From: a virus
Strand: one strand, 5' to 3'
DNA: 33,090 nucleotides
IMG/VR virus record: IMGVR_UViG_3300045993_000281
Location: 1-33,090 of that record
This document shows, one piece after another, positions 1-6,557 of this stretch (positions are counted from its first letter, which is position 1; every line of letters begins with the position of its first letter). A program made the translations under genes and the position numbers. The notes under the pieces were generated by a model. That model had not been told where the DNA came from. It saw only the letters and a program-made list of their open reading frames with translations, and ran no database searches.

Positions 1-163
1 ACCGCTTAGCATTGTCTGCCAAGTACTTCTTGTAGAACCTTTCAATGTTATCCGTGAGATACACCACCAACTGAGCCGCGCTGGTTCTGCTGTGTATCTC
101 GCGTGTAAGTACCAGCGTCATCTTGATTTTCGAATCATTTATTGTTGCAGTTATCTTTTGCAT
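1..163 (-). CDS. Partial hypothetical protein (C-terminus beyond left edge)
   Basis: The reading frame opens with ATG at 163, six bases after the stop of the GIY-YIG gene, and stays open to the window edge (54 residues seen). It starts MQKITATIND and is rich in charged and beta-branched residues, with a helical stretch near residues 34-50 (VVYLTDNIERFYKKYL). The ribosome-binding site is weak (AAGTGA just upstream, inside the end of the previous gene), so translational coupling to the upstream gene is likely. I do not recognise the family. The tight spacing and the fact that the next gene upstream stops only here support a real gene; the rest is outside the window. Confidence 0.55.
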   Translation of the reverse strand, partial: MQKITATINDSKIKMTLVLTREIHSRTSAAQLVVYLTDNIERFYKKYLADNAKR

Positions 164-168
164 TTTAT

Positions 169-819
169 TCACTTATATTTGATTTGCGTTGCCATACACA
201 TCATGTGTAGACGATCCTTGTGTTTCTGTGTTATTGGTTCTTTTACAACCCATGAGACCTTGTTCACTAACAAATTGTACCACATATGCCGGTTGACAGG
301 CGACTCCACATGCATCAAACTCCATGTTTCGGCGTAACTGACAGCACCTTTTGAGCGATATTGCTCAATTGCCACGAATTCAAAACTATCCTTTCCATTC
401 GTCTTAATTGATGCGCTGAGTTCCTTTGAGCTTGAGATATACCATCGCCAGTTAGAATCCTCCCCTTTGTTTTCCCTTCCAAGCCCTTTAAACTGCTTTT
501 TACCGAGATAGAGCTTTTCATTTAAAATATCCCTTATCACGTAAATGAAACCGACTTGCTTGTCGGTCCCAAGAGGTTCATCAAACTGCCAATGTCCGTT
601 TCCACGATACTTAGTCGGGTCTACACGACTGCCTACTTTTCCCTCCAGAGATACTCTCGTTACCCTAGGTAGAATAGTAGGAGTGGCGACAAGAGGACTA
701 ATATAAGTAGTACCAATAAGATGCGCTGGGAACTCGAACTTGGGATTATCATCCAATGGGGCTTCATTCTTTGCTACTTCCTTTTTGGGAAAGTTAAACT
801 TAAACTTTTCATCATCCAT
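169..819 (-). CDS. SegE-like GIY-YIG endonuclease
   Basis: Probable site-specific endonuclease of the GIY-YIG fold, most like the SegE-type free-standing nucleases of phages. The GIY half is GFIY at residues 90-93 and the YIG half is YLG at 104-106, followed by KKQF. Downstream come the family-typical W-x2-Y-x-SSSKEL (residues 124-134), GKDSFEF (142-148) and a glutamate at 164 (AETW) that would be the metal-binding Glu. Residues 1-85 are an extra N-terminal arm rich in Lys, Phe and Pro that I do not recognise; it may help bind DNA. SegE-type enzymes are homing nucleases in T4-like phages, but here the gene is free-standing and not inside an interrupted gene. It sits at the downstream end of the replication genes. 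The fold is well supported; the biological role is inferred. Confidence 0.78.
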   Translation of the reverse strand: MDDEKFKFNFPKKEVAKNEAPLDDNPKFEFPAHLIGTTYISPLVATPTILPRVTRVSLEGKVGSRVDPTKYRGNGHWQFDEPLGTDKQVGFIYVIRDILNEKLYLGKKQFKGLGRENKGEDSNWRWYISSSKELSASIKTNGKDSFEFVAIEQYRSKGAVSYAETWSLMHVESPVNRHMWYNLLVNKVSWVVKEPITQKHKDRLHMMCMATQIKYK

Positions 820-825
820 AATCTT

Positions 826-1128
826 TCATCTAAGTGAGGAGTATATTTCAAACTCTGAGGTACTCATTCTTTCTAGCCATTCTAGGTCATGATGATTTAG
901 TGAATCCAAGCGTTTTCTAATGGCGGCTAGGCTAACATCTTCCGCTAACGTCACCGTTACATAAACCATGTTATGAACGTATACAACCAATCCGGTTTTA
1001 CCTACATACAGGCCTGTGGCTATATGTTTAAGACCGACGGCAAAAGTGAATTGTTCGTAATGCTTGTCCAAAAACTCGTTCATTTCGTGCTTGAACTTCT
1101 TTGCAACCAATCCAGTTTCTGCGCCCAA
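826..1128 (-). CDS. Hypothetical protein, 100 aa, TTG start
   Basis: I do not recognise this protein. It is an alpha/beta-looking small protein with a hydrophobic strand-rich middle (VGLKHIATGLYVGKTGLVVY) and a charged C-terminal helix. I chose TTG at 1128 because GGAGG sits six bases upstream, and an in-frame stop lies just before that site, so no longer start is possible. The next in-frame ATG is residue 16. It ends six bases before the start of the GIY-YIG gene, consistent with one operon. A possible 50-codon gene (1080-1232) overlaps its first 16 codons in another frame. Confidence 0.6.
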   Translation of the reverse strand: MGAETGLVAKKFKHEMNEFLDKHYEQFTFAVGLKHIATGLYVGKTGLVVYVHNMVYVTVTLAEDVSLAAIRKRLDSLNHHDLEWLERMSTSEFEIYSSLR

Positions 1129-1232
1129 AGTACGCCTCCATCATGCCACGTTGTTGTCGGCGAACCGACTGAGAGTGCTCCCTGATGTCGGTAATGGCTC
1201 ACTTTTTTCGTGGGCGCAAAAACCAACGTCAT
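1080..1232 (-). CDS. Possible 50-aa microprotein overlapping the exonuclease stop
   Basis: The ATG at 1232 overlaps the TGA of the exonuclease gene (ATGA), the arrangement used between many other genes here. The frame then runs 50 codons and covers the only gap (1129-1228) in this stretch. It reads MTLVFAPTKK at the start and has no recognisable domain. Against it: no clear Shine-Dalgarno sequence, and it overlaps the first 49 bp of the next gene. It may be a real coupled gene, or chance. Confidence 0.3.
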   Translation of the reverse strand: MTLVFAPTKKVSHYRHQGALSVGSPTTTWHDGGVLWAQKLDWLQRSSSTK

Positions 1233-2221
1233 GTTGCGTTTGTTGTATCTTCTTTCTTACCCCAATCGTCGCCGACTGAGGGTGGTGTTCCTACCATCGC
1301 AATTGGCGGGGCAGGAATGTAAATACCAGATGTGTTGTCAGTCAGTACTCCGACTGTGAAATCTGGTCTTACCGCCTTGATGGTTACCTTTTTAACGCCT
1401 TTCGCAGGTTTTTCAACTACTACAGGTTCCACGTAGGGGACATCCGGCCACCCGTCGATGCTAAACTCATCATCCATCGTTTTCTTCAGGTAGATAAGGT
1501 TACCATTTAAAATCAATTCTTTTTTCCAGTTCTCTTCACCAAAGGCGTTTTGATATTCTTTCTGGACAACAACCTGAAATTCTGCCTCTGTGTTCGCTTC
1601 TGCGAGATAGGCCTTTGCCTTCACATCACCGACTTTTGGGATACCCTTTATGTTATCTGTAGGGTCACCTTTTAGCAATTGCTCGTAGTAAAATCGCAAT
1701 GCAAAGTCTGGTGTTACATCTAGAAACTCGTTCTTGTGCATCAGATAATGTCTACCTGCCATGCACTTCAGATCCTTGTCGATAGAGCACACAATAGTAT
1801 GTTCACCCGCGAGGGTTGCTTCGTGATGCCACATACGCATCAAATCATCTGCCTCCATGTTATGGGCAAACGTAGCCATTCCCCGCTCGACAGCGCGCTT
1901 ACGAATAGGCTCTACGAACGGATTGCGCCGACGTGGGTCAGCATGCCTGTTCGCTTTATAAGCCGGATACATATCCAATCTAAAATTTCCCTCACCCTTT
2001 ACAGCCATCTTGTACGTATCTGTAAAGCACAACTCACATAAATCCTTGATAATCTCTTGAAAGTTTAGCCAAGACTGCTCCATATAGAGCGCATCCTGCT
2101 CAGGTGTAAACTGAGGAAACATGTTAGGGTCGGTTACTAATGTCCGCCCAGCCGAGTCAAGATAACGACTCTTACAGCACATGTACGCTACAACATCCCC
2201 ATCGATAATCGCAATTGTCAT
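1229..2221 (-). CDS. T7 gp6-like 5'-3' exonuclease (FEN/PIN fold)
   Basis: This is a 5'-3' exonuclease of the T7 gp6 / T5 D15 / Pol I N-terminal family. Such enzymes remove RNA primers and degrade host DNA, acting with the family A DNA polymerase encoded upstream in the same direction. Visible motifs are IDGD (residues 6-9, metal-binding aspartates), a YPAYKANR arch-type motif (85-92), EADD (123-126), SIDKD (146-150) and the helix-three-turn-helix segment with GDPTDNIKGIPKVG (185-198), which binds duplex DNA behind the cleavage site. At 330 residues it is slightly longer than T7 gp6 (300). The extra length is a Pro/Val/Lys-rich C-terminal tail after about residue 260. Its ATG overlaps the stop of the preceding gene (TAATG). 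The family assignment is firm. Confidence 0.93.
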   Translation of the reverse strand: MTIAIIDGDVVAYMCCKSRYLDSAGRTLVTDPNMFPQFTPEQDALYMEQSWLNFQEIIKDLCELCFTDTYKMAVKGEGNFRLDMYPAYKANRHADPRRRNPFVEPIRKRAVERGMATFAHNMEADDLMRMWHHEATLAGEHTIVCSIDKDLKCMAGRHYLMHKNEFLDVTPDFALRFYYEQLLKGDPTDNIKGIPKVGDVKAKAYLAEANTEAEFQVVVQKEYQNAFGEENWKKELILNGNLIYLKKTMDDEFSIDGWPDVPYVEPVVVEKPAKGVKKVTIKAVRPDFTVGVLTDNTSGIYIPAPPIAMVGTPPSVGDDWGKKEDTTNAT

Positions 2222-2412
2222 TAATGTACCTGTGGTATTGGCATGTCATCGCATGCTTTTCGTATAAATTGAATGGAAAGCTTTTGTAATTCTGGCGGAA
2301 ACTGTTTGATTAAGCTGAACAAAACAGCTGTAAGGGCAGACGTCCCATCAATCATGGTTTCACCATCAACTACTTGTAGAAGACGCGCTTCTATTTCACT
2401 AATTTCAGACAT
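2221..2412 (-). CDS. Hypothetical protein, 63 aa
   Basis: Small predicted all-helical protein (MSEISEIEAR start, an amphipathic C-terminal half around LFSLIKQFPPELQKLSIQFI). I do not recognise it. GGAG lies about five bases before the ATG, and its TAA overlaps the exonuclease ATG by one base, so the two are probably translationally coupled. The coupling makes an accessory role in nucleic acid metabolism conceivable, but nothing in the sequence proves it. Confidence 0.65.
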   Translation of the reverse strand: MSEISEIEARLLQVVDGETMIDGTSALTAVLFSLIKQFPPELQKLSIQFIRKACDDMPIPQVH

Positions 2413-2414
2413 AC

Positions 2415-2726
2415 TTACTCCGGTGATTCAAATGACGCAACATGCGTAGCCCAACCTGGCTCCACACTACCTGGACCTACCAAATGATTTGGCGAGTAAC
2501 CCTTGTCATTAGCGTACCAGTTACAACTATCGTGAAACATTATGAAGCCTTGACTAACAGCCTCTTTGAAGGCGTCCAGTGTGTAGACTTCCTCTACTGC
2601 GTGTAACGGTAACAGTCTCTTAGGCGCAAATATATTATCGAAGCCGTCTCGATATGCGTCACTGTTCGGCTTTGACTGTAACTTTTCGCCTGTATGAGGA
2701 TTCCTATCCGTCATCTTTTTACTCAT
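2415..2726 (-). CDS. Hypothetical phage protein, 103 aa
   Basis: Unknown function. Its N-terminal part, TDRNPHTGEKLQSKPNSDAY followed by RDGFDNIF, looks like a segment I have seen at the start of several small phage proteins next to replication genes. I place the start at 2726 rather than at the ATG three codons upstream. There the ATG overlaps the stop of the preceding 40-codon gene (ATGA), and AAGG sits about ten bases upstream. The longer start would leave only one base between AAGG and ATG. Confidence 0.65.
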   Translation of the reverse strand: MSKKMTDRNPHTGEKLQSKPNSDAYRDGFDNIFAPKRLLPLHAVEEVYTLDAFKEAVSQGFIMFHDSCNWYANDKGYSPNHLVGPGSVEPGWATHVASFESPE

Positions 2727-2845
2727 GGTTGCCATACCTTCTTACAGAGCTTACAGGTAAAAACCTTATACGCACCTTGGAACCATTCATGTTTCATCCC
2801 TGGCAGACATTTCTTAGGCGGGTCTGCTTCGTAATGATTTGTCAT
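2723..2845 (-). CDS. Zinc-ribbon-like microprotein, 40 aa
   Basis: An ATG at 2845 preceded by AGAGGAT (good Shine-Dalgarno spacing) opens a 40-codon frame that ends in an ATGA overlap with the next gene. The protein has Cys13, His19, Cys31 and Cys34, the last two in FTCKLCKKVW, which is the C-terminal knuckle of many small phage zinc-ribbon proteins. It probably binds one zinc ion and may bind nucleic acid or a protein partner; the function is not known. It overlaps the end of the DUF1289 gene by 32 bp in another frame. Ribosome site, overlap and cysteine pattern together make it a convincing gene. Confidence 0.72.
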   Translation of the reverse strand: MTNHYEADPPKKCLPGMKHEWFQGAYKVFTCKLCKKVWQP

Positions 2846-3011
2846 TCTTTATCCTCTTTCTATCACGTCCTGCTTGTTTGATTTGTACAATCGTTCTACC
2901 GCAGCCGGTACAAATTCCAGATTCAAGTAAACATCTCTGGACACATCCTGTCGCGGCATTGACCACAGATTGATCGGCGGCAGTATCAGGTCTGGCCAGT
3001 TGATCATTCAA
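2814..3011 (-). CDS. DUF1289-family small cysteine protein, TTG start
   Basis: A 65-residue protein with the DUF1289 pattern: Cys23-x3-Cys27 then SGICTGCGRTI (Cys34, Cys37), matching the usual CxxxC...G-x-CxGCGRT of that family. The family is small, probably zinc-binding, and of unknown function. The usual Trp after the second pair is absent. The start is TTG at 3011: it overlaps the previous stop (TTGA), and GGGAG lies five bases upstream. Two cysteine microproteins in a row (this one and the 40-aa one) are notable. Confidence 0.72.
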   Translation of the reverse strand: MNDQLARPDTAADQSVVNAATGCVQRCLLESGICTGCGRTIVQIKQAGRDRKRIKNDKSLRSRPA

Positions 3012-3217
3012 TCTGTCTCCCTTTTAACGTTTGAACCGGCGAATAATAAAACCATCGATCCAACTGGAAACCCATTTGAATTACTGAATCGCGACCGCAT
3101 GTTCTCTTCTTTTGCCTCCAAACGGCGTTGAAGCTTCTTCTCCTCTGCGATCACTTTGAGAGCAATGGCGTGATCGTAGCGTTGTTCTTTTGTTCCTCTT
3201 CTCCTAGCCTGACCCAT
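3008..3217 (-). CDS. Basic helical phage protein starting MGQARRRGT, 69 aa
   Basis: A small basic protein beginning MGQARRRGTKEQR followed by a charged helix (AEEKKLQRRLEAKEENMRSR). Proteins with an MGQARxRGT start are common in phages and have no established function. I take the ATG at 3217 because AAAGGAGGTGGT precedes it directly, a near-perfect Shine-Dalgarno sequence; the ATG seven codons upstream would place that site inside the gene. It is the first gene after a short gap and is coupled to the DUF1289 gene. Confidence 0.7.
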   Translation of the reverse strand: MGQARRRGTKEQRYDHAIALKVIAEEKKLQRRLEAKEENMRSRFSNSNGFPVGSMVLLFAGSNVKRETD

Positions 3218-3247
3218 ACCACCTCCTTTTGAAAACAATATACCCCC

Positions 3248-3382
3248 TTACAGAAAATTCAGCAGAGGTGCACTACATTGTCTTGCGCACTGCGCACTGC
3301 CTAATCTCTCCTGAGAATCACTTGTCATGATATTACTTTCGTTCGTATTAAACATTTGTGAAGTACCCATTGCTCTACACAT
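3248..3382 (-). CDS. Possible 44-aa microprotein
   Basis: The 208-bp gap between the MazG-like gene and the MGQARRRGT gene holds a 44-codon frame with ATG at 3382, preceded by GAGGG with suitable spacing. It is Ser/Asn-rich and carries three cysteines, two as QCARQC near residues 31-36. An internal ATG at residue 5 or 19 could also start it. I do not recognise it. Filling an otherwise empty gap in a compact operon, with a ribosome site, is the main support. Confidence 0.45.
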   Translation of the reverse strand: MCRAMGTSQMFNTNESNIMTSDSQERLGSAQCARQCSAPLLNFL

Positions 3383-3425
3383 AACATTTTCCCTCAAATA
3401 CGTTTAGATGGTGATTCAGATCAGT

Positions 3426-4001
3426 TTACTCTATGGTGCCCGCAACGTTACGCGAAATATCGGTGTACTTCTTATAACGTGCGTTCTTCTCTTCCATTGC
3501 TCTTGCACTTACAACGCCTACTATTCGATGTTCCTTGACCCTGGAGTTCAATAAGTCGGCATCATACATTTCTGCGGCTAAATGGTCTTCGTTCACTACG
3601 CCTGTAATAGGGTTCACGAATTTCGGACCAAATCGTAACATCTTACTACACGCCTGGATGACCTCCGCGTGTTCCTCCATACAACAAATTAATGAATACT
3701 GCGCTGCAGACAACCGGACAAATTTGGCGTCTAGGTCAGCCACGGTGTAAAGCTTGTGAAACGTTGAATCTTTCAAAATAGTCAGGCCGCGAATAGGGTC
3801 TTTTACTAACCAATCGCCGACTCGCGCTACGTGTATTTCTTGCGACACTTCGTTGTAAACCTCCAAATGCCTTTCATGGCTTGGGAGTCGTGTGCCTTTA
3901 ATCGAACCAGAACACCAATTCTCTATAACGTCTTGATTGTCTTCTGTAAATCTCATGGCCGAAACTGCGGCCAGCCCTTCTTGTGTAAGTGTATAATTCA
4001 C
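3426..4001 (-). CDS. Two-domain protein: PGDYG-like region plus MazG-like region
   Basis: The N-terminal half has VARVGDWLVKDP and DSTFHKLY (about residues 59-85), typical of a small phage domain that reads x-PGDWLVK...F...Y. The C-terminal half has MEEHAEVIQACSKMLRFG (108-125), then NEDHLAAEMYDADLL, resembling the EExAEx2Q...KxxRFG...N...LxxExxD pattern of MazG-like nucleotide pyrophosphohydrolases. Such enzymes hydrolyse NTPs or dNTPs to the monophosphate, and phage versions may adjust nucleotide pools or (p)ppGpp. The metal-binding set is E109, E110, E138-type acids and D142; not all canonical acids are obvious, so activity is uncertain. The start is GTG at 4001 with GAGGA six bases upstream. 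Confidence 0.62.
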   Translation of the reverse strand: MNYTLTQEGLAAVSAMRFTEDNQDVIENWCSGSIKGTRLPSHERHLEVYNEVSQEIHVARVGDWLVKDPIRGLTILKDSTFHKLYTVADLDAKFVRLSAAQYSLICCMEEHAEVIQACSKMLRFGPKFVNPITGVVNEDHLAAEMYDADLLNSRVKEHRIVGVVSARAMEEKNARYKKYTDISRNVAGTIE

Positions 4002-4021
4002 TCTATTCCTCGTTATTAAAT

Positions 4022-4438
4022 CTACTGAAGTGTTCCTTCGTGTCCTACTGCTTTTCCACCAGCATCAGGGAAGATAGATGCATGAAGCGCCTTGATCATC
4101 TTTAACTGAAGCGCTGGCATGTCTTCACTTGGGTCGTCAAATATAGAGAAGAGAACCGTAATAGTTTTGTAAAAGTCAGATAATTTTTTGTCTTCTACAA
4201 AAATGTACAGTGCATCTATTGTGTTCTTATGCAGACAGTTGTCAATTGCTGTTACTGCCTTTTCAAACGCATATCGATTCTCTTTTCGAACAATTGAAGC
4301 GAATTCATGTGTCATTTGAAACACAAAGCCGTCTTCAGGACCTCTTGACATTACGTCTTCCCAATGCTTTCGAAGGTGCGGCGGAACAACTTTCATTCTC
4401 TTTGCAATATGCGCTTTTACGGCATCCGGGTCTCTCAT
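4022..4438 (-). CDS. Hypothetical protein, 138 aa
   Basis: Unrecognised, predicted mostly helical (MRDPDAVKAHIAKRMKVVPP start; acidic loop DDPSEDMP near residues 101-108). It has no signal peptide, membrane segment or obvious catalytic motif. It starts from ATG at 4438 with a modest AAGAAAGA upstream and lies 25 bases from the gene before it, so it is part of the same unit. No function is assigned. Confidence 0.6.
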   Translation of the reverse strand: MRDPDAVKAHIAKRMKVVPPHLRKHWEDVMSRGPEDGFVFQMTHEFASIVRKENRYAFEKAVTAIDNCLHKNTIDALYIFVEDKKLSDFYKTITVLFSIFDDPSEDMPALQLKMIKALHASIFPDAGGKAVGHEGTLQ

Positions 4439-4463
4439 TGTGATCTTTCTTAAGTTTGGTTAG

Positions 4464-5378
4464 TTACGCCGCCATCGCGTAGTCTTTGAATATCTTACCG
4501 CCGACTCCGGCATTGACGACCATAGGGTTGATCCAAATTTTCTTGCCATTCTGCAGCCGTCTTACATGACCGCGTCTGAGGTGTTCTCTTGCAGGACGCC
4601 TGTCAGTTTGCTGCTCTGATAACGTCAATGCAGCACCGGAATCGCTATTAGTGGTTCGTACGATTAGCGTATGGTACTCGTCTTCCTTCTTTGCAGATAG
4701 ACGTTCACCTTTTTTGATCTTTTGATTCGGAACCTTTTCAGGAAATACGTTACTACAACTCAGGGCTTCTAATAGTCCAAATAATACAAAAGCAGCAACC
4801 ATTAGATTTCCTTTGAGCCCCACTATTGCTTTATCGTCTTTAGTCACGTCTGCGCCGTAAATCTTATGTAACTCCGGCGACAGAAAAAACAATGGCGTTA
4901 AGTTTGGGATAAGCACTCTGTCTTTTTGCTTATCTACAATAGGGATAAAGTCTACTTCAGTTTCTGGAATTTGTAAGAAACCAGGCACGAGTTGCCAATA
5001 ATTAGACATACCCCTGTCTAGGTATCCGAAACAAATACGAATTACCGGAGCGCCATTATCAAATGCCTTTCTTGCCAATACGACATTCTTGAGTGGGAAC
5101 CCGAATCCTTCTTTATGAACACCAACGCCGCCAACCCCATCCGAAAAGAATTCTATCGCAATGGAGTCGTATGGCAGTCTTATGGCGCCAAGCCCGTTCA
5201 AATCATCGTCTATTATCTTGCCATTAACAGGCAATACGAATTTCATTGAAGCTTCCGACTGTTCTATGAATTCTCGAACGAATCTGGCGTAAAGTGGACA
5301 ATTCAATTTTCTGTATTCAGACGCTAGCTTAACAATATGCTGCGACTTAAACTCTCTGATGTAATTTAATTTTTCCAT
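4464..5378 (-). CDS. Conserved phage protein with RREHxRRGHxR motif, 304 aa
   Basis: Function unknown. The C-terminus carries PAREHLRRGHVRRLQNGKK then IWINPMVV...GGKIFKDY, a segment found at the end of a widespread group of phage and prophage proteins next to replication genes; I recall no biochemical role for it. Residues about 190-212 (IVGLKGNLMVAAFVLFGLLE) are hydrophobic but helical-amphipathic rather than a clear membrane span. The basic C-terminus suggests nucleic acid contact, which is inference. The start is ATG at 5378 with AAGAGGCGAAA before it. It is transcribed just after the tRNA, whose 3' end is 24 bases away. Confidence 0.68.
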   Translation of the reverse strand: MEKLNYIREFKSQHIVKLASEYRKLNCPLYARFVREFIEQSEASMKFVLPVNGKIIDDDLNGLGAIRLPYDSIAIEFFSDGVGGVGVHKEGFGFPLKNVVLARKAFDNGAPVIRICFGYLDRGMSNYWQLVPGFLQIPETEVDFIPIVDKQKDRVLIPNLTPLFFLSPELHKIYGADVTKDDKAIVGLKGNLMVAAFVLFGLLEALSCSNVFPEKVPNQKIKKGERLSAKKEDEYHTLIVRTTNSDSGAALTLSEQQTDRRPAREHLRRGHVRRLQNGKKIWINPMVVNAGVGGKIFKDYAMAA

Positions 5379-5401
5379 TTTCGCCTCTTAGATTAATAGA
5401 A

Positions 5402-5473
5402 TGGCCCCAACTGGATTCGAACCAGTGACCAAAGGATTATGAGTCCTCTGCTCTACCGCTGAGCTAAAGGGCC
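5402..5473 (-). tRNA. tRNA with CAU anticodon (Met, or Ile2 for AUA)
   Basis: A 72-nt cloverleaf folds well. Acceptor GGCCCTT pairs with TGGGGCC with only the last pair (T7:T66) mismatched. The D stem is GCTC/GAGC. The anticodon stem GAGGA/TCCTT holds the loop CTCATAA, and the T stem ACTGG/CCAGT holds TTCGAAT. The discriminator is A and CCA is not encoded. The anticodon CAU alone cannot separate elongator Met from the isoleucine tRNA whose C34 is changed to lysidine by TilS. The pairs C4-G69 and C5-G68, which are known TilS determinants in E. coli tRNA-Ile2, are both present, and overall similarity to E. coli ileX is high, so Ile2 reading AUA is a serious option. It lies seven bases after the gene ending at 5481. 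Confidence 0.95.
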
Positions 5474-5480
5474 GTACTCT

Positions 5481-5747
5481 TTAATGCATTAAGCTGGGCG
5501 GCACCGGCACACCAACTTCGCCAGCCAACTTAATAATACTATTCTTTGCTTGTTCAAGAGTGATACCATCTCGTTTCATAAGGAACGCCAGGTTCTCTGG
5601 TGTAGCTGTTTGGCAGACTAACGAGTAAACTCCGTCGGGTTTGCCTGTTGCCGGATTCACGTACAAGTGTGATTCCAACTCGGCCTGTGGCATCGCCGAG
5701 AGTTTATCCCACGCTTCTTTCGTGCTCATGCGAGTTTGATCGTTCAT
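5481..5747 (-). CDS. Hypothetical protein, 88 aa
   Basis: Not recognised. Helical N- and C-terminal parts flank a middle NPATGKPDGVYSLVCQTATPEN. No membrane segment. The ATG at 5747 overlaps the stop of the preceding 56-codon gene (ATGA) and is preceded by AGAGGAAA. It is the last protein gene before the tRNA. Confidence 0.62.
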   Translation of the reverse strand: MNDQTRMSTKEAWDKLSAMPQAELESHLYVNPATGKPDGVYSLVCQTATPENLAFLMKRDGITLEQAKNSIIKLAGEVGVPVPPSLMH

Positions 5748-5914
5748 TTTCCTCTACTACCTCTTTTGACAGTTTTCACAGTAGCCGGTTGGCCTCTGCG
5801 AACGTTAATAAACTCACTCTTCGTCTTCTCGCTAGGCCTTGGTTTAACATTAAAGGGTTGGTTCGAAGGTGTATTCGCAAAGTCTGCTACGCCTGTTTTC
5901 TTGACTTTGTTCAT
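5744..5914 (-). CDS. Basic microprotein, 56 aa
   Basis: A 56-codon gene that exactly fills the gap between its neighbours and shares ATGA overlaps with both (start at 5914 over the upstream stop, stop over the downstream ATG). The product is very basic (13 Lys/Arg) and low in hydrophobic residues, beginning MNKVKKTGVADF and ending VKTVKRGSRGK. It is probably disordered and may bind nucleic acid. The double overlap is strong structural evidence for a real gene, even though the family is unknown. Confidence 0.7.
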   Translation of the reverse strand: MNKVKKTGVADFANTPSNQPFNVKPRPSEKTKSEFINVRRGQPATVKTVKRGSRGK

Positions 5915-6387
5915 TTCAGCTCCGTCGTCTTAGTTATATCAACTGATGCAGACATAGCCGTCGGGGTGCCGTAGTTGGTGTTCGGCTGCGAAACGCCAGC
6001 TGGAAGGAGTCCTTTTAGGGTTTCGTGTATAACAGGCGCCCTAAATATCGTCCTGACGAGTTCATAGATTGCGCCAGTGCTCTTGTCGCGTTCTGCCAGC
6101 CTGTACGTCAATTCTGCAACCTTCATATCCCTTTCTTTGTGATCAAGCTGTTCAGTCCGCGCCGCCAGGGATATTTCTCTGTCTCGAAGCGCCTCTTGGT
6201 CGACAATCTGTTTTGATAGTTCGCCGATACGATTTGATTGCGCAAACGATACAGAACGCAAACCTGTTATTTCGTCACGAAGAACTGCCAATGTCTGAAG
6301 CTCTCTCTGTATAACATCACCAACCAGTTTCGGGAGTTGTTCACGGATTGCCTTGTCAATATCCGCTTGGAGCACTTCTGTAGTCAT
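5911..6387 (-). CDS. Coiled-coil hypothetical protein, 158 aa
   Basis: Residues about 30-105 are strongly charged and heptad-like (for example SNRIGELSKQIVDQEALRD and EQLDHKERDMKVAELTYRLA), so the protein should form a coiled-coil oligomer. The C-terminal 25 residues (LLPAGVSQPNTNYGTPTAMS) look disordered. I do not recognise a family. The start ATG overlaps the stop of the small membrane-protein gene, and the stop overlaps the next ATG, so the genes are translationally coupled. Confidence 0.65.
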   Translation of the reverse strand: MTTEVLQADIDKAIREQLPKLVGDVIQRELQTLAVLRDEITGLRSVSFAQSNRIGELSKQIVDQEALRDREISLAARTEQLDHKERDMKVAELTYRLAERDKSTGAIYELVRTIFRAPVIHETLKGLLPAGVSQPNTNYGTPTAMSASVDITKTTELK

Positions 6388-6557
6388 TTATTTTCCTTTG
6401 AAATTTCGTAGACACCGTACATTGCCACTAGAAAGAAACCCGTGGACCATAGCGGCATGATCCACCAGGGGCGATACCCGATATACGTCAGGAAGGGCAA
6501 TATCCACACAGAGGCAGTCATGTACAAGCCTAGGATAAACCATCTAATGGATTTCAT
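6384..6557 (-). CDS. Small two-helix membrane protein, 57 aa
   Basis: Two hydrophobic segments, WFILGLYMTASVWILPFLTY and WWIMPLWSTGFFLVAMYGVY, separated by a short GYRP turn, indicate an inner-membrane hairpin. The N-terminus is basic and the tail SKENK is charged. It overlaps the end of the DNA polymerase gene by 14 bp if the ATG at 6557 is used. A GTG at 6584 would add nine residues; I prefer ATG, although neither has a strong ribosome site. The function is unknown; its place right after the polymerase is curious but says little. Confidence 0.6.
   Translation of the reverse strand: MKSIRWFILGLYMTASVWILPFLTYIGYRPWWIMPLWSTGFFLVAMYGVYEISKENK

Noticed and set aside
315-521. 68-codon frame inside the GIY-YIG nuclease gene
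   Set aside because: Overlaps the conserved nuclease core completely; no independent support.
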